Source: Bradyrhizobium sp. WSM1743 (lineage in GTDB: Bacteria > Pseudomonadota > Alphaproteobacteria > Rhizobiales > Xanthobacteraceae). From it: a stretch of DNA of 64,000 nucleotides. The notes under the pieces are model-generated. The model worked only from the letters and a program-made list of their open reading frames with translations. It did not search any database and was not told the DNA's origin. The stretch is taken from positions 175 to 64,174 of the forward strand of contig NZ_AXAZ01000040.1 in the NCBI RefSeq assembly GCF_000473065.1, given 5' to 3'. How positions within the stretch are numbered: position 1 is the stretch's first letter; every line of letters starts with the position of its first letter. Shown piece after piece: positions 43,270 to 51,886 of the stretch. A program made the translations under genes and the position numbers.

Positions 43270-44657
43270 CACGCCTCTTCGCGATGGCGGGCTACGTCTA
43301 TCAGAGTGCCGCGGCGATCATCCTGATCTTCGCGATCAGTCATCTGCTGCCCGCCGCCGCCTACACCAGTTTCTCCTTCACGCTGGCCTCGAGCCAATTG
43401 CTCTGCGTCCTGATGTTCGAGTGGCTGCAGCTTGCCGGGCTGCGCTTTCTGGCGGCGGCCGGCGAGAAAGAGGCGGCCCGGCTGAGGTGGTCGCTCTTTG
43501 CCGCAGGCCTATCGAGTGCGGGCGCGCTCGTCGTGATCGGGAGTTGCGCCTCTCAGGCCAGTGCGCTCCCGACAGGAATCATCGCGCTGGGCCTCGGCAT
43601 ATCCGTGCTTCAGGGCCTGACGGATCTCTATTTCCTGTCGGTCCGCCTGTCCGATCGACTGGGCATCGCGTCCTTTCTTCTTGCGTTTCGGGCCACCGCT
43701 CTTCTGGCCGGGGCCGCCGCGGGAGCGGCGATTTCAGGAACGGCCGAAGCGGCGCTGCTCGGCATTAGCGCGGGCCACGCCCTGGGCCTCGTCGCCGGGC
43801 TGGTGGCCTATCGCACCCCCCTCGAGCCCATTCCGCTGCGGACGATGCTCGCCGACTGGAAGGATTTCTCCCGCTACGGCATGCTCGCCGCAGGCGCGTC
43901 CGTCATCCATTTGTCGGTGCCGGTGCTGCTCCGTGTCATCGTCATCGGCCGGCTTGGTGCGACGGGGGCTGGCGCCGGATTTTCGATCGCGCTCGACCTG
44001 CTGCAACGTCCCTTCTGGGTCCTCAATGCGGCGATCCACACCGTGAGCTATCCCAAGGTGGTCAGCGATTTCGAGCGCGGGACCGGCACAGAATCAGTGC
44101 AATCGGCGCGCCGCATGTTCGAGTTCATGATCTGCACGACCCTCGTGCTGCTCGGCGGGCTGGTCGGCTTCATTCCGGACGCTGCGCGGATCCTGGTGCC
44201 GCAGGAGAGCCTGGGTGGATTCCTGGAGACGGCGCCGGCGATCGCCGCCTTCTATTTCCTGCATACCCATTTGCAGGCGACGATCGCGGTTGTCCCCCAC
44301 CTCGAGAAGCTGGCGACCAGGCTGGTGCTGGTCGCGGCCGGCCAGCTCGCCATGGTCGTGGCCCTCTCCCTGGTCGCGGTGTCGGCCGGCCTGTCGCCGC
44401 GGGGGGCGGTGAACTGTGCTTCGCTCGCCACCCTCGCAACGATTGTGGTCGCGCTCGGTCCGACACTGCGGTTCGAGGCTTTCCCGCGCTGGTCGTTGGT
44501 CATGCAGGCGCTGGTGGCCGCAATCCTGATCGGGTCGCTCGGTTCGATGCCGACCGAGCCCACAGCATGGCTCGCCGGCAAGATCGCGATCGCTGCGTTC
44601 GCAACGGGGGTGATCGCATGGCGCGGCGACTTTCTCATGCTCGCCCGCCGCAGCTGA
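43266..44657 (+). CDS. Oligosaccharide flippase, Wzx/MATE type (first copy)
   Basis: A 463-residue protein with 12 or so membrane helices and no large soluble part. It starts VYQSAAAIILIFAISHLLPAAAYTSFSFTLASSQLL and has RYGMLAAGASVIHLSVPVLLRVIVIGRLG in the middle, the usual plan of polysaccharide biosynthesis flippases. It would move lipid-linked repeat units across the inner membrane. The start overlaps the GT stop by four bases. A second flippase gene is at 51887-53344, so either two units or two polymers are handled. Confidence 0.85.
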   Translation: MTRLFAMAGYVYQSAAAIILIFAISHLLPAAAYTSFSFTLASSQLLCVLMFEWLQLAGLRFLAAAGEKEAARLRWSLFAAGLSSAGALVVIGSCASQASALPTGIIALGLGISVLQGLTDLYFLSVRLSDRLGIASFLLAFRATALLAGAAAGAAISGTAEAALLGISAGHALGLVAGLVAYRTPLEPIPLRTMLADWKDFSRYGMLAAGASVIHLSVPVLLRVIVIGRLGATGAGAGFSIALDLLQRPFWVLNAAIHTVSYPKVVSDFERGTGTESVQSARRMFEFMICTTLVLLGGLVGFIPDAARILVPQESLGGFLETAPAIAAFYFLHTHLQATIAVVPHLEKLATRLVLVAAGQLAMVVALSLVAVSAGLSPRGAVNCASLATLATIVVALGPTLRFEAFPRWSLVMQALVAAILIGSLGSMPTEPTAWLAGKIAIAAFATGVIAWRGDFLMLARRS

Positions 44658-45197
44658 TTCGCCGCAGCTGCAGTCAGCGGATCAGATCCTGGTTTCCGAT
44701 ACGGAACCAACCGCCGGTCTCGGCTCCCGCAGCGTGTCCGTGCACCATCACAGAGCCACCACAACCGAAGCGGGTATTTCCTACACCTTAATCGCCCATA
44801 GAAACGGCATCTGCAAACGTCCTGTGCAGGAACTGCGGACTGCAGATCAGGACCCCGTTGGATTACGGACACGACAGAGCCCTTTAGCCGACGTCGAGCA
44901 CTGCAAGCGTGCCGCACGTTCCATCGCAAGCCCGTCGTATGGATCCAATTCGCACAGCATGCGCATACATTCAGCAGTGCAAATCACGAAAATCTTGAAA
45001 GCGCCTTCCTCACGCCATGCTGCACGGGCATCGCATGATCATTCTGCTGCGAACGCGAGTCGACTGTTCCTGCACAAGGAACCCCGTTTCGCTCGCGATT
45101 TGTAGCTTCCATTTTTATCTGAAATTCACACTCGACAGAGAAGGTTGAACGCAAATCCCTGCGAGCAATTTCGTTCGCGCTGAAAATCGAGTGTGCA
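44658..45197. other. 540-bp non-coding region before the repeat-protein gene
   Basis: No supportable gene is seen. The short frames here (for example 44734-45105) lack ribosome-binding sites and family patterns. The base composition is lower in GC than the neighbours, and it most likely carries the promoter and leader of the 1302-residue protein gene. I see no clear terminator for the flippase gene. Confidence 0.5.
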
Positions 45198-48100
45198 ATG
45201 TCCGATCAAACCATCCTGTCCGCCAGCGGCTTCATCAACTCCATCGGAGTCAACACGCATTCCGGCTTCGGTTGGACCGGATACAACAATCTCGCGCTGA
45301 TGGTCGATGACCTGAAGTACCTTGGCGTCACCCATCTCCGCGACGCCATGGGAACCAGCCCGTCTGCACAACCGGTGGTCGACGGCCTCGGCGCTGCCGG
45401 TTACAAGTTCGACTTCCTGGTGTCGTCCGCCCTGCCCCAGACGGGCACGACGGGACTGCAGAACTACATCGTCTCGCTCGAGAAGTTCGCAGCGAGCCAT
45501 CCGGGCAGCATCAGCGCCATCGAAGGTCTCAACGAGGCCAATCACCAGCCCTTCAGCTACAACGGCAGCTCGAGCCTCAGTGCCGCGGCCCAGTTCCAGA
45601 GCGCGCTCTATCAGGCCGTCAATGCCAACGCCGCGCTCGCCAACACCCCCGTCTATAATCTGTCACTGGCCTACAACGATCCGCAGGGCTACAGCCAGCT
45701 CGGCAACATGTCGGGCTCGGTCGACTACGCCAACGCGCATGCCTATGTCAGCACCAGCCTGACGACCAGCAGCTCGCTCGCCGCCACGTTGAGCGCCGTC
45801 TCCACCGCGGCACCGGGAAAGCCCATCGTCATCACCGAGACCGGCTACACCACGCAGGCCAATACTCAATATCTCGGCGTCAACGAGACGGTGCAGGCCA
45901 AATCGATCCTGAACACCCTGGTCGACGCCTACAAGGCCGGCGTCAGCTCGACTTATCTCTACGAGCTGTTCGACCGCGACTCGTCGGCTGCCAATACCAA
46001 CCCTGAAGCGAACTTCGGACTGTTCAACTCCGACGGCACGCCGAAGCTTGCCGCGACGGCGATTCATAATCTGACGACCATTCTGGCCGACGACGGCAAG
46101 GGCGGCCTGCAGCCGACTGATCCATTGAACTACACCCTGAGCAACATGCCGGCCTCGGGCAACAGCATGGTGCTCGGCAAGAGCAACGGCGCCTACGAGC
46201 TCGTCGTCTGGGCCGAGCCGAAACTCTGGAACGATGCGACTGATACCGAGGTGTCCAATGCGGCCCAGACGGTCACGGTGAACCTCGGCGCCGTCCATCA
46301 TACGGTGAAGGTGTACGACACGCTGACGGGAACCACGGCGATCGCCAGCTACACCGACGTCAGCACGATCACCGTTCCGGTCAGCGATCATCCGCTGATC
46401 ATCGAGATCGACGCGCCTGCGACCACCCAGACCCCGCCGGACACCCGGACCAGCGTCAGCGGCACGGCGGCCGAGATCGTGCCGCAACTGTCCGACCTCA
46501 GCAAGTCGACGGCGCTGCAGAGCATCACGCTGACCGACTCGCACGTCCTGCCGGTCGCTTCGAAGGCGACGATGGACTACATCATCGCCCATTACGGCAC
46601 CGCGCTGTCCAAGATCCAGGGCGGATACTCGTTCTCGGTGACGAACTCGGCCGCGACCTGGAGCAGCACCAAGACATATAACGCCAGCGGAACGCTTCTA
46701 TCGAAGTCGGACACCGGCCTGAATTCAAGCGGGCAGCCGACCTCGACCACCGTCGCCTATACCGACGGTTCAAAGGACCTGATCAGCTACACCTCCGGCG
46801 TGAAGACGAAATTCGTTCATATCGGCACCGACGGAACCCGGACCACCGACACCTACAACACGGCCGGAACACTTCTGAGCGAAATCGTGCAGAAAACGGA
46901 CGGCTATTACTCCACCACGCTCTATACGAACGGCGTGAAAACCGCCGCCTACGTCAAGAACGCCGACGGCTCGCAGGACAACTACACCTACAACATCACG
47001 GGGAAGAGCTTCACCACGCAGGTGCAGCACCTCGACCCCACGGGAAAGATCACCTCGGTGACCCGCAGCCATGCCGACGGCTCGCTGGACTCGACGCAAG
47101 TCTACAACAGCGACGGCAGCAGCGTGATCACCACCTACAGTGCCACCGGCGTCAAGCTGGTCGAGACCACCTATCATGCCGATCACAGCAAGGACGTCTG
47201 GACCTACAACATCACGGGCCAGAGCTACGCGACCGAGCACGACGTCTATAATTCGACCGGCTTCCTCACCAACCTGACGCGCCTGCACAGCGACGGCAGC
47301 CTCGCCTTCAAGCTGGTTCAGACGCCCGACGGCACCAAGACGACCGATTGGTACAATGCCGCCGGCAGCCTCACCAATGAGGTGGTGCAGAAGGCCGACG
47401 GCACCACCTCGACGACCCTCTACAGCAACGGCGTCAAGACCAACACCTATGTCAAGAATGCCGATGGCAGCCAGGACAATTATGCCTATGGCATCACCGG
47501 CCAGAGCTACACCACGCTGATCCAGCACGTCGATCCGTCCGGCAAGGTCACGGCCGTGACCCGCAAGCATGCCGACGGCACGCTCGACTACACCCAGGTC
47601 ATCAACGCCGACGGCAGCAGCGTCGTCACCAACTACGATGCCGCGGGAACGCGTATCAAGGAAACCGACTTGCACGCCGACGGCAGCAAGGACGTCTTCC
47701 TCTTCAACATCACCGGCCAGACCTACACGACCGAGCACGACATCTACGACGCGTCCGGCTTCCTCACCACGCTGATCCGCAAGCACGCCGACGGCAGCAT
47801 GGCGTTCAAGCTGGTGCAGAGCAGCGATGGGACCAAGACGACGGACTGGTACGACGCCAGCGGCGTGCTCACCAGCGAGGTCGTCCAGAAGGCGAGCGGT
47901 TACAGCTCGACCACGGTGTACACCAATGGCGTGAAGACCGCGGCTTACATCACCAACGCGGACATGAGTCACGACAACTATAGCTACAACATCACCGGTC
48001 AGAGCTATACCACGCAGTACCAGCACCTCGATCCATCCGGTCAAACGACCGAGGTGATCCGCTGGCATGCCGACAACTCGCTCGACTACACCCAGGTCGT

Positions 48101-49106
48101 CAACAGCGACGGCAGCAGCGTCGTCACCAACTACGACGCGGCCGGCGTCAAGAAGACGGAAACCGACTACCACGCCGACGGCTCGAAGGACGTGTTCCAG
48201 TTCAACGTCGTGGGCCAGAACTACACCAACGAGCACGACACGTACGATGCGACCGGCTTCCTCACCCACATCGTGCGCACCCACGCCGACGACAGCCTGG
48301 CCTTCACGCTGGTGCAGAGCGCCGACGGCACCAAGACCTCGGACTGGTACGATGCCAACGGCGTCATCACCAGCGAGGTCACGACCAAGAGCGATGGTTA
48401 CAACTCCACGACCGTCTACACCGGCGGCGTGCAGACCGCCGCCTATATCAAGAACGCCGATGGCACGTCGGACAACTGGAACTACAACGTCACCGGGCAG
48501 TCCTACACCACCCAGCATCAGCACCTCGACGCCTCGGGCAAGCTGGTCGAGCTCACGCGGACCCACGCCGACGGCACTCTGGACTATACCCAGGTCATCC
48601 ACGACGACGGCAGCAAGCTGACCGACATCTACGACAGCGTCGGGACCAAGACCCAGGAGATCGCCAACAACGCCGACGGCACCAAGGACGTCTTCCTGTT
48701 CAACTTCAACGGACAGGCCGGCACGACGCAGCACGAGAATTACAACAGCGCCAACGCGCTGCAGTTCTTCGATCAGACCAAGACCGATGGCACCCACAAC
48801 GTCACGGCCGTCGCGAGCGGCGTGACGATCCAGGGCGGGGCCGGCAACGACGTGTTCTCGGCCGCACCAAGCTCGACCACCATCGCCTACGACCATGGCC
48901 AGGACCAGGTCCTCAACTTCCAGGCCGGCGACAGCACGACGCACGACGTGATCCAGATCTCGAAGCTATTGGCCGCGGACTACAGCCACCTGCAGATGAC
49001 GCAGTCCGGCACGAACGCGCTCATCACGTTCTCGGCCAACGACTCGATCCTCCTGAAGAACGTCTATGTCAGCAGCCTGACCAGCCACGATTTCCTGTTC
49101 GTCTGA
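45198..49106 (+). CDS. Large secreted protein: glycosidase-like domain, 166-aa repeats, RTX-type C-terminus
   Basis: A 1302-residue protein without an N-terminal signal peptide. Residues 1-290 look like a clan-A glycoside hydrolase domain: GVNTHSGFGWTGYNN, IEGLNEANH with probable acid/base E113, and IVITETGYTTQ with probable nucleophile E214. A beta-rich linker follows (to about 420). Residues about 545-1195 hold almost four tandem 166-residue repeats of YD/RHS-like strands (HADGSxDYTQV, NGVKTAAYVKNADGSQDNY, YNITGQSYTT). The last 90 residues contain IQGGAGNDVFSAAPSSTTI and a Leu/Ser-rich DFLFV end, as in RTX proteins sent out by type I secretion. No ABC exporter for it is in the window. It is probably an extracellular enzyme or matrix protein. 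Confidence 0.8.
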   Translation: MSDQTILSASGFINSIGVNTHSGFGWTGYNNLALMVDDLKYLGVTHLRDAMGTSPSAQPVVDGLGAAGYKFDFLVSSALPQTGTTGLQNYIVSLEKFAASHPGSISAIEGLNEANHQPFSYNGSSSLSAAAQFQSALYQAVNANAALANTPVYNLSLAYNDPQGYSQLGNMSGSVDYANAHAYVSTSLTTSSSLAATLSAVSTAAPGKPIVITETGYTTQANTQYLGVNETVQAKSILNTLVDAYKAGVSSTYLYELFDRDSSAANTNPEANFGLFNSDGTPKLAATAIHNLTTILADDGKGGLQPTDPLNYTLSNMPASGNSMVLGKSNGAYELVVWAEPKLWNDATDTEVSNAAQTVTVNLGAVHHTVKVYDTLTGTTAIASYTDVSTITVPVSDHPLIIEIDAPATTQTPPDTRTSVSGTAAEIVPQLSDLSKSTALQSITLTDSHVLPVASKATMDYIIAHYGTALSKIQGGYSFSVTNSAATWSSTKTYNASGTLLSKSDTGLNSSGQPTSTTVAYTDGSKDLISYTSGVKTKFVHIGTDGTRTTDTYNTAGTLLSEIVQKTDGYYSTTLYTNGVKTAAYVKNADGSQDNYTYNITGKSFTTQVQHLDPTGKITSVTRSHADGSLDSTQVYNSDGSSVITTYSATGVKLVETTYHADHSKDVWTYNITGQSYATEHDVYNSTGFLTNLTRLHSDGSLAFKLVQTPDGTKTTDWYNAAGSLTNEVVQKADGTTSTTLYSNGVKTNTYVKNADGSQDNYAYGITGQSYTTLIQHVDPSGKVTAVTRKHADGTLDYTQVINADGSSVVTNYDAAGTRIKETDLHADGSKDVFLFNITGQTYTTEHDIYDASGFLTTLIRKHADGSMAFKLVQSSDGTKTTDWYDASGVLTSEVVQKASGYSSTTVYTNGVKTAAYITNADMSHDNYSYNITGQSYTTQYQHLDPSGQTTEVIRWHADNSLDYTQVVNSDGSSVVTNYDAAGVKKTETDYHADGSKDVFQFNVVGQNYTNEHDTYDATGFLTHIVRTHADDSLAFTLVQSADGTKTSDWYDANGVITSEVTTKSDGYNSTTVYTGGVQTAAYIKNADGTSDNWNYNVTGQSYTTQHQHLDASGKLVELTRTHADGTLDYTQVIHDDGSKLTDIYDSVGTKTQEIANNADGTKDVFLFNFNGQAGTTQHENYNSANALQFFDQTKTDGTHNVTAVASGVTIQGGAGNDVFSAAPSSTTIAYDHGQDQVLNFQAGDSTTHDVIQISKLLAADYSHLQMTQSGTNALITFSANDSILLKNVYVSSLTSHDFLFV
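46830..48785 (+). repeat. Tandem repeat, period exactly 498 bp, about 3.9 copies
   Basis: The same landmarks recur 498 bp apart: the His of HADGSLD at 47070, 47568, 48066 and 48564; the Asp of DGTKTTDWY at 46830, 47328 and 48324. Copies differ in sequence but have no indel, so the 166-residue period is under selection. Each copy is itself made of about eight YD-like units of roughly 20 residues. Confidence 0.9.
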
Positions 49107-49134
49107 GTAGACTGGACAGGACAGCATCTAACGC

Positions 49135-49162
49135 GGGCCGGGACCAGCCAAGGTCCCGGCCC
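49135..49162 (+). terminator. Hairpin after the repeat-protein gene
   Basis: GGGCCGGGACC at 49135-49145 pairs perfectly with GGTCCCGGCCC at 49152-49162 across AGCCAA, followed by GTTCATT. It lies 29 bases after the stop at 49106 and should end that transcript. Confidence 0.75.
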
Positions 49163-49352
49163 GTTCATTAGGCGCTTGCCTCATCGAAAGGCACGATTCG
49201 ATCGACGAAGATTCTCTCGTCGCGAGCAGATGGCGTCCGGGAACTCAACCTGGCCGATCTCGCGCTCGTGCTGCATCGGCCGGCGATCGCAGCGAACTTG
49301 CGTCACAATTGATCCCTAGAAGGAGTAAACGCCGCAAGGAATTCGACGCCCG

Positions 49353-50480
49353 ATGGAAGCCAGTGAAGCAAGACGTTTCGTCGTCCTCGACTTTTATCGC
49401 TTCGTTGCCGCCCTCGGTGTCTTCATCTTTCATCTCAAGATGATCGACCAAGGCATTTCGCCGACCTGGAACGGGTCCTTCGGCCTGTTCGTGGACATGT
49501 TCTTCATCCTGTCCGGCTTCGTGATCTCCTATTCCTATCCGTCCGACGCGCGCGGCATGCGCGCCTATTCCCGGTTCATGATCCGGCGCATCGCCCGGAT
49601 CTATCCGCTGCACCTGCTGAGCCTGCTCATCTTCGTGGTGCTCATCGGCGTCGGTCTGGAGCGCACGGCGCGGTCAACCTCGCTGGATTTCCTGTATAAC
49701 CTCCTGCTGCTCCAGGCCTGGGGCGTCACCGATCATCTCAGCTTCAACTCGCCGTCATGGTCGATCAGCGCGGAATTCTTCTGCTATCTGATCTTTCCGC
49801 TCTTGATGCTGCTTGCGCGCAAGGTCCAGCCAGTCGTGCTCGGCGCAATCGTGGCGGTGCTCTATCTGGTCCTTGCCCACGGCCACTTGCCGATCTGGCA
49901 GGAACGGTCGCAAATGTACGGCGCCAATTACGACTACGGCATGCTCCGCGCATTGCCGAGCTTCCTGAACGGCATCCTGCTCGCCATTCTGTTCCGGTTG
50001 TCGGGTCCCTACCGGCACAAGCCGGTCGTCTTCGCCGGCATCGGCGTGTTCGGCCTCTCCGTGCTCGTCCTCAACGTCTTCGCCAAGCCGGATTTGGCCA
50101 TTCTGCTGTTCTCGTGCGCCATCCTGCTCACCGCGGTCGGCGAAAGCGCCTTCAAGGAGTTTCCGGGCGCGCGCCTGCTTGGACGGCTCGGCAACACCTC
50201 ATACGCGATCTACATGCTGCACGATGCGGTCCTCATTGCCGTGTTCAAGCCGTTATGGACCTGGCTCGGGCTGCGCCCGGATCAGTTCGGCCTGTTCGCC
50301 CTGGCATGCTGTGTGGTCCTTACCATCATCGCAGATCGCACCTACGCCTATTTCGAAAATCCCGCGCGGCGCTTCATCAATCGCTGGGCTGACATTGGCG
50401 TTGCGTCCTCACGCAAGGCGCAGGCGGTCGCAGCCGAACCCGCCATACGCTTCGACAACACCGAGCGGGCTGTCAACTGA
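49353..50480 (+). CDS. Membrane acyltransferase, acyltransferase-3 family
   Basis: A 375-residue protein with about ten helices. The first helix has VLDFYRFVAALGVFIFHLK, with the R and H positions of this family, followed by FVDMFFILSGFVISYSY and RRIARIYPLHLLSL. The middle holds NSPSWSISAEFFCYLIFPLL, also typical, and the end has ENPARRFINRW. It would acylate a sugar of the exopolysaccharide on the outer face of the inner membrane; the acyl group is unknown. It follows a terminator and 190 bases of non-coding sequence, so it has its own promoter, and it converges on the pyruvyltransferase gene. Confidence 0.88.
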   Translation: MEASEARRFVVLDFYRFVAALGVFIFHLKMIDQGISPTWNGSFGLFVDMFFILSGFVISYSYPSDARGMRAYSRFMIRRIARIYPLHLLSLLIFVVLIGVGLERTARSTSLDFLYNLLLLQAWGVTDHLSFNSPSWSISAEFFCYLIFPLLMLLARKVQPVVLGAIVAVLYLVLAHGHLPIWQERSQMYGANYDYGMLRALPSFLNGILLAILFRLSGPYRHKPVVFAGIGVFGLSVLVLNVFAKPDLAILLFSCAILLTAVGESAFKEFPGARLLGRLGNTSYAIYMLHDAVLIAVFKPLWTWLGLRPDQFGLFALACCVVLTIIADRTYAYFENPARRFINRWADIGVASSRKAQAVAAEPAIRFDNTERAVN

Positions 50481-50505
50481 CGCCTGTCGAAAGGCGTCGG
50501 AGAGC

Positions 50506-51867
50506 TCAGGCGACCTTGCCGCCGGCATCCGGCATGACCCGCATCGCTCTGTCGTCCAGCAGAGGGGCGACGTTGGCGCGGGACAAGTCCATGACATCAG
50601 GCAGCATCCGACGGACCCGCTCGCCGGCGGCTTGGTGCGCGCCGAGGAACTGAAGCAGAAACGCCTCGAAGCTGTCCCCGACGAGGAACTGGGCCGGCGA
50701 GAGCAACAGCTGCTCACTGATGCCGAAATGCGCGAACAGGCCCTGGAACTTGTCCTGGTAGGTGATCGCGGCCACGGGCGTGCCCTGCCCGAGCGCCGCA
50801 ATCGCCAGATGCATGCGGCCGGTGATCACGCCGTCGACCAGCCCGACAACGGCCTTGATCTCGCCCGCCGACAGAACCTGCTCGACGTGATGGACGTGCT
50901 CTCCGAGCGCCGGCTCGAGCCGAGCGGCGAGCGGCCGCAGGCAATTGTCGTCGGCGATTCCGGGGCGGTAATCATGCGCCAGCAGCAACCAGCTTGCATT
51001 ATGCTGTCGTGACAGGCGCGCCATGGCATCCGAAGCAAGCTCTATCATCCGCTCTAGTTTCGCCGGCTCCGGCTTCTTGAACAGCATCGGGTGGATGTTG
51101 AAGACGAAAACCTTGCGGCCCTCCTCGCGCTGGCGCGCGATCTTGGCCGCAATCTGCTTCACGGCCGCAGTGTCGGCGCGCGGCGTCAGCATGAACGCTG
51201 CGTCGGCGACGAGACGCGCGCGTTTCCGGGCGAAGTCGTCGAAACGCTGGAGGGATATCGCATCGCGCAGATTCAGGACCACGCCCGGATCGAGCAGCCG
51301 GAACACCTCGCGCAGCGCCTTCGCGGGACGCGAGTTGAAACTGAAACCGAGCACGCTGATCTTGGCGCCGAACGCCGCCATCAGGTCGGCCACCAGCAGC
51401 ATGCGTGCAGCATCCACCGGAGAATAGTAGCCGTCGAGCACGTCGGCCCCCAGGATCATCCCGAAATCCGGACGCGTGATCGAGAGCTCCTGCGCGACCG
51501 TCTCGTAGGAAAACGGCTGCTTCCAGATCTCGAGCGGCTTGAAGCCCATGGCGCGCACGTCCGCGCTCGCCGCGCTGGTGGCCGTGACGATGTAGATCTC
51601 GAGATCGGGATAGACCCGCTTCATCTCGCCTGCGGCGGCCTCGATCATCGCTTCATCGCCGCGTGACTGATGAATGCTCCAGGGGTCCGACGGCAACAGC
51701 ACGAGCCGGCGCGGATCGTTGCGCGGTGCCGCATTGACGCCCACGTCCTTCCGGGCAATCTGCCACCTGCGCAGCTCGAGGAGATCGACCGCGAAGGGCG
51801 TGTTCTTCGCGCTGTTGAGCCAGCCTCGGAGCTGCCTGCGCACGGGCACCGGGATCAATTGCTTCAC
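50506..51867 (-). CDS. Polysaccharide pyruvyl transferase family protein
   Basis: A 453-residue protein of the polysaccharide pyruvyl transferase (CsaB/WcaK-like) family. It has RLVLLPSDPWSIHQSRGDEAMIEAA with the GDEA loop common to the family, FGMILGADVLDGYYSP, LNLRDAISLQRF, and the late AVVGLVDGVITGRMHLAIAALGQGTPVAAITYQDKFQGLF, where the GRMHLAI motif is a strong marker. It would add a pyruvate ketal from PEP to a sugar, giving the polymer acidic groups. I prefer the GTG at 51867, which has GAGGAGG at good spacing, over the GTG at 51900 that would overlap the flippase gene. Confidence 0.85.
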   Translation of the reverse strand: MKQLIPVPVRRQLRGWLNSAKNTPFAVDLLELRRWQIARKDVGVNAAPRNDPRRLVLLPSDPWSIHQSRGDEAMIEAAAGEMKRVYPDLEIYIVTATSAASADVRAMGFKPLEIWKQPFSYETVAQELSITRPDFGMILGADVLDGYYSPVDAARMLLVADLMAAFGAKISVLGFSFNSRPAKALREVFRLLDPGVVLNLRDAISLQRFDDFARKRARLVADAAFMLTPRADTAAVKQIAAKIARQREEGRKVFVFNIHPMLFKKPEPAKLERMIELASDAMARLSRQHNASWLLLAHDYRPGIADDNCLRPLAARLEPALGEHVHHVEQVLSAGEIKAVVGLVDGVITGRMHLAIAALGQGTPVAAITYQDKFQGLFAHFGISEQLLLSPAQFLVGDSFEAFLLQFLGAHQAAGERVRRMLPDVMDLSRANVAPLLDDRAMRVMPDAGGKVA

Positions 51868-51886
51868 GTCGTCCTCCTCGTCTTCC

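Noticed and set aside
46770..48944. A 724-residue open frame on the minus strand inside the repeat-protein gene
   Set aside because: It mirrors the repeated sense codons and shows only Val/Gly/Asp-rich periodic sequence, with no ribosome-binding site or domain.
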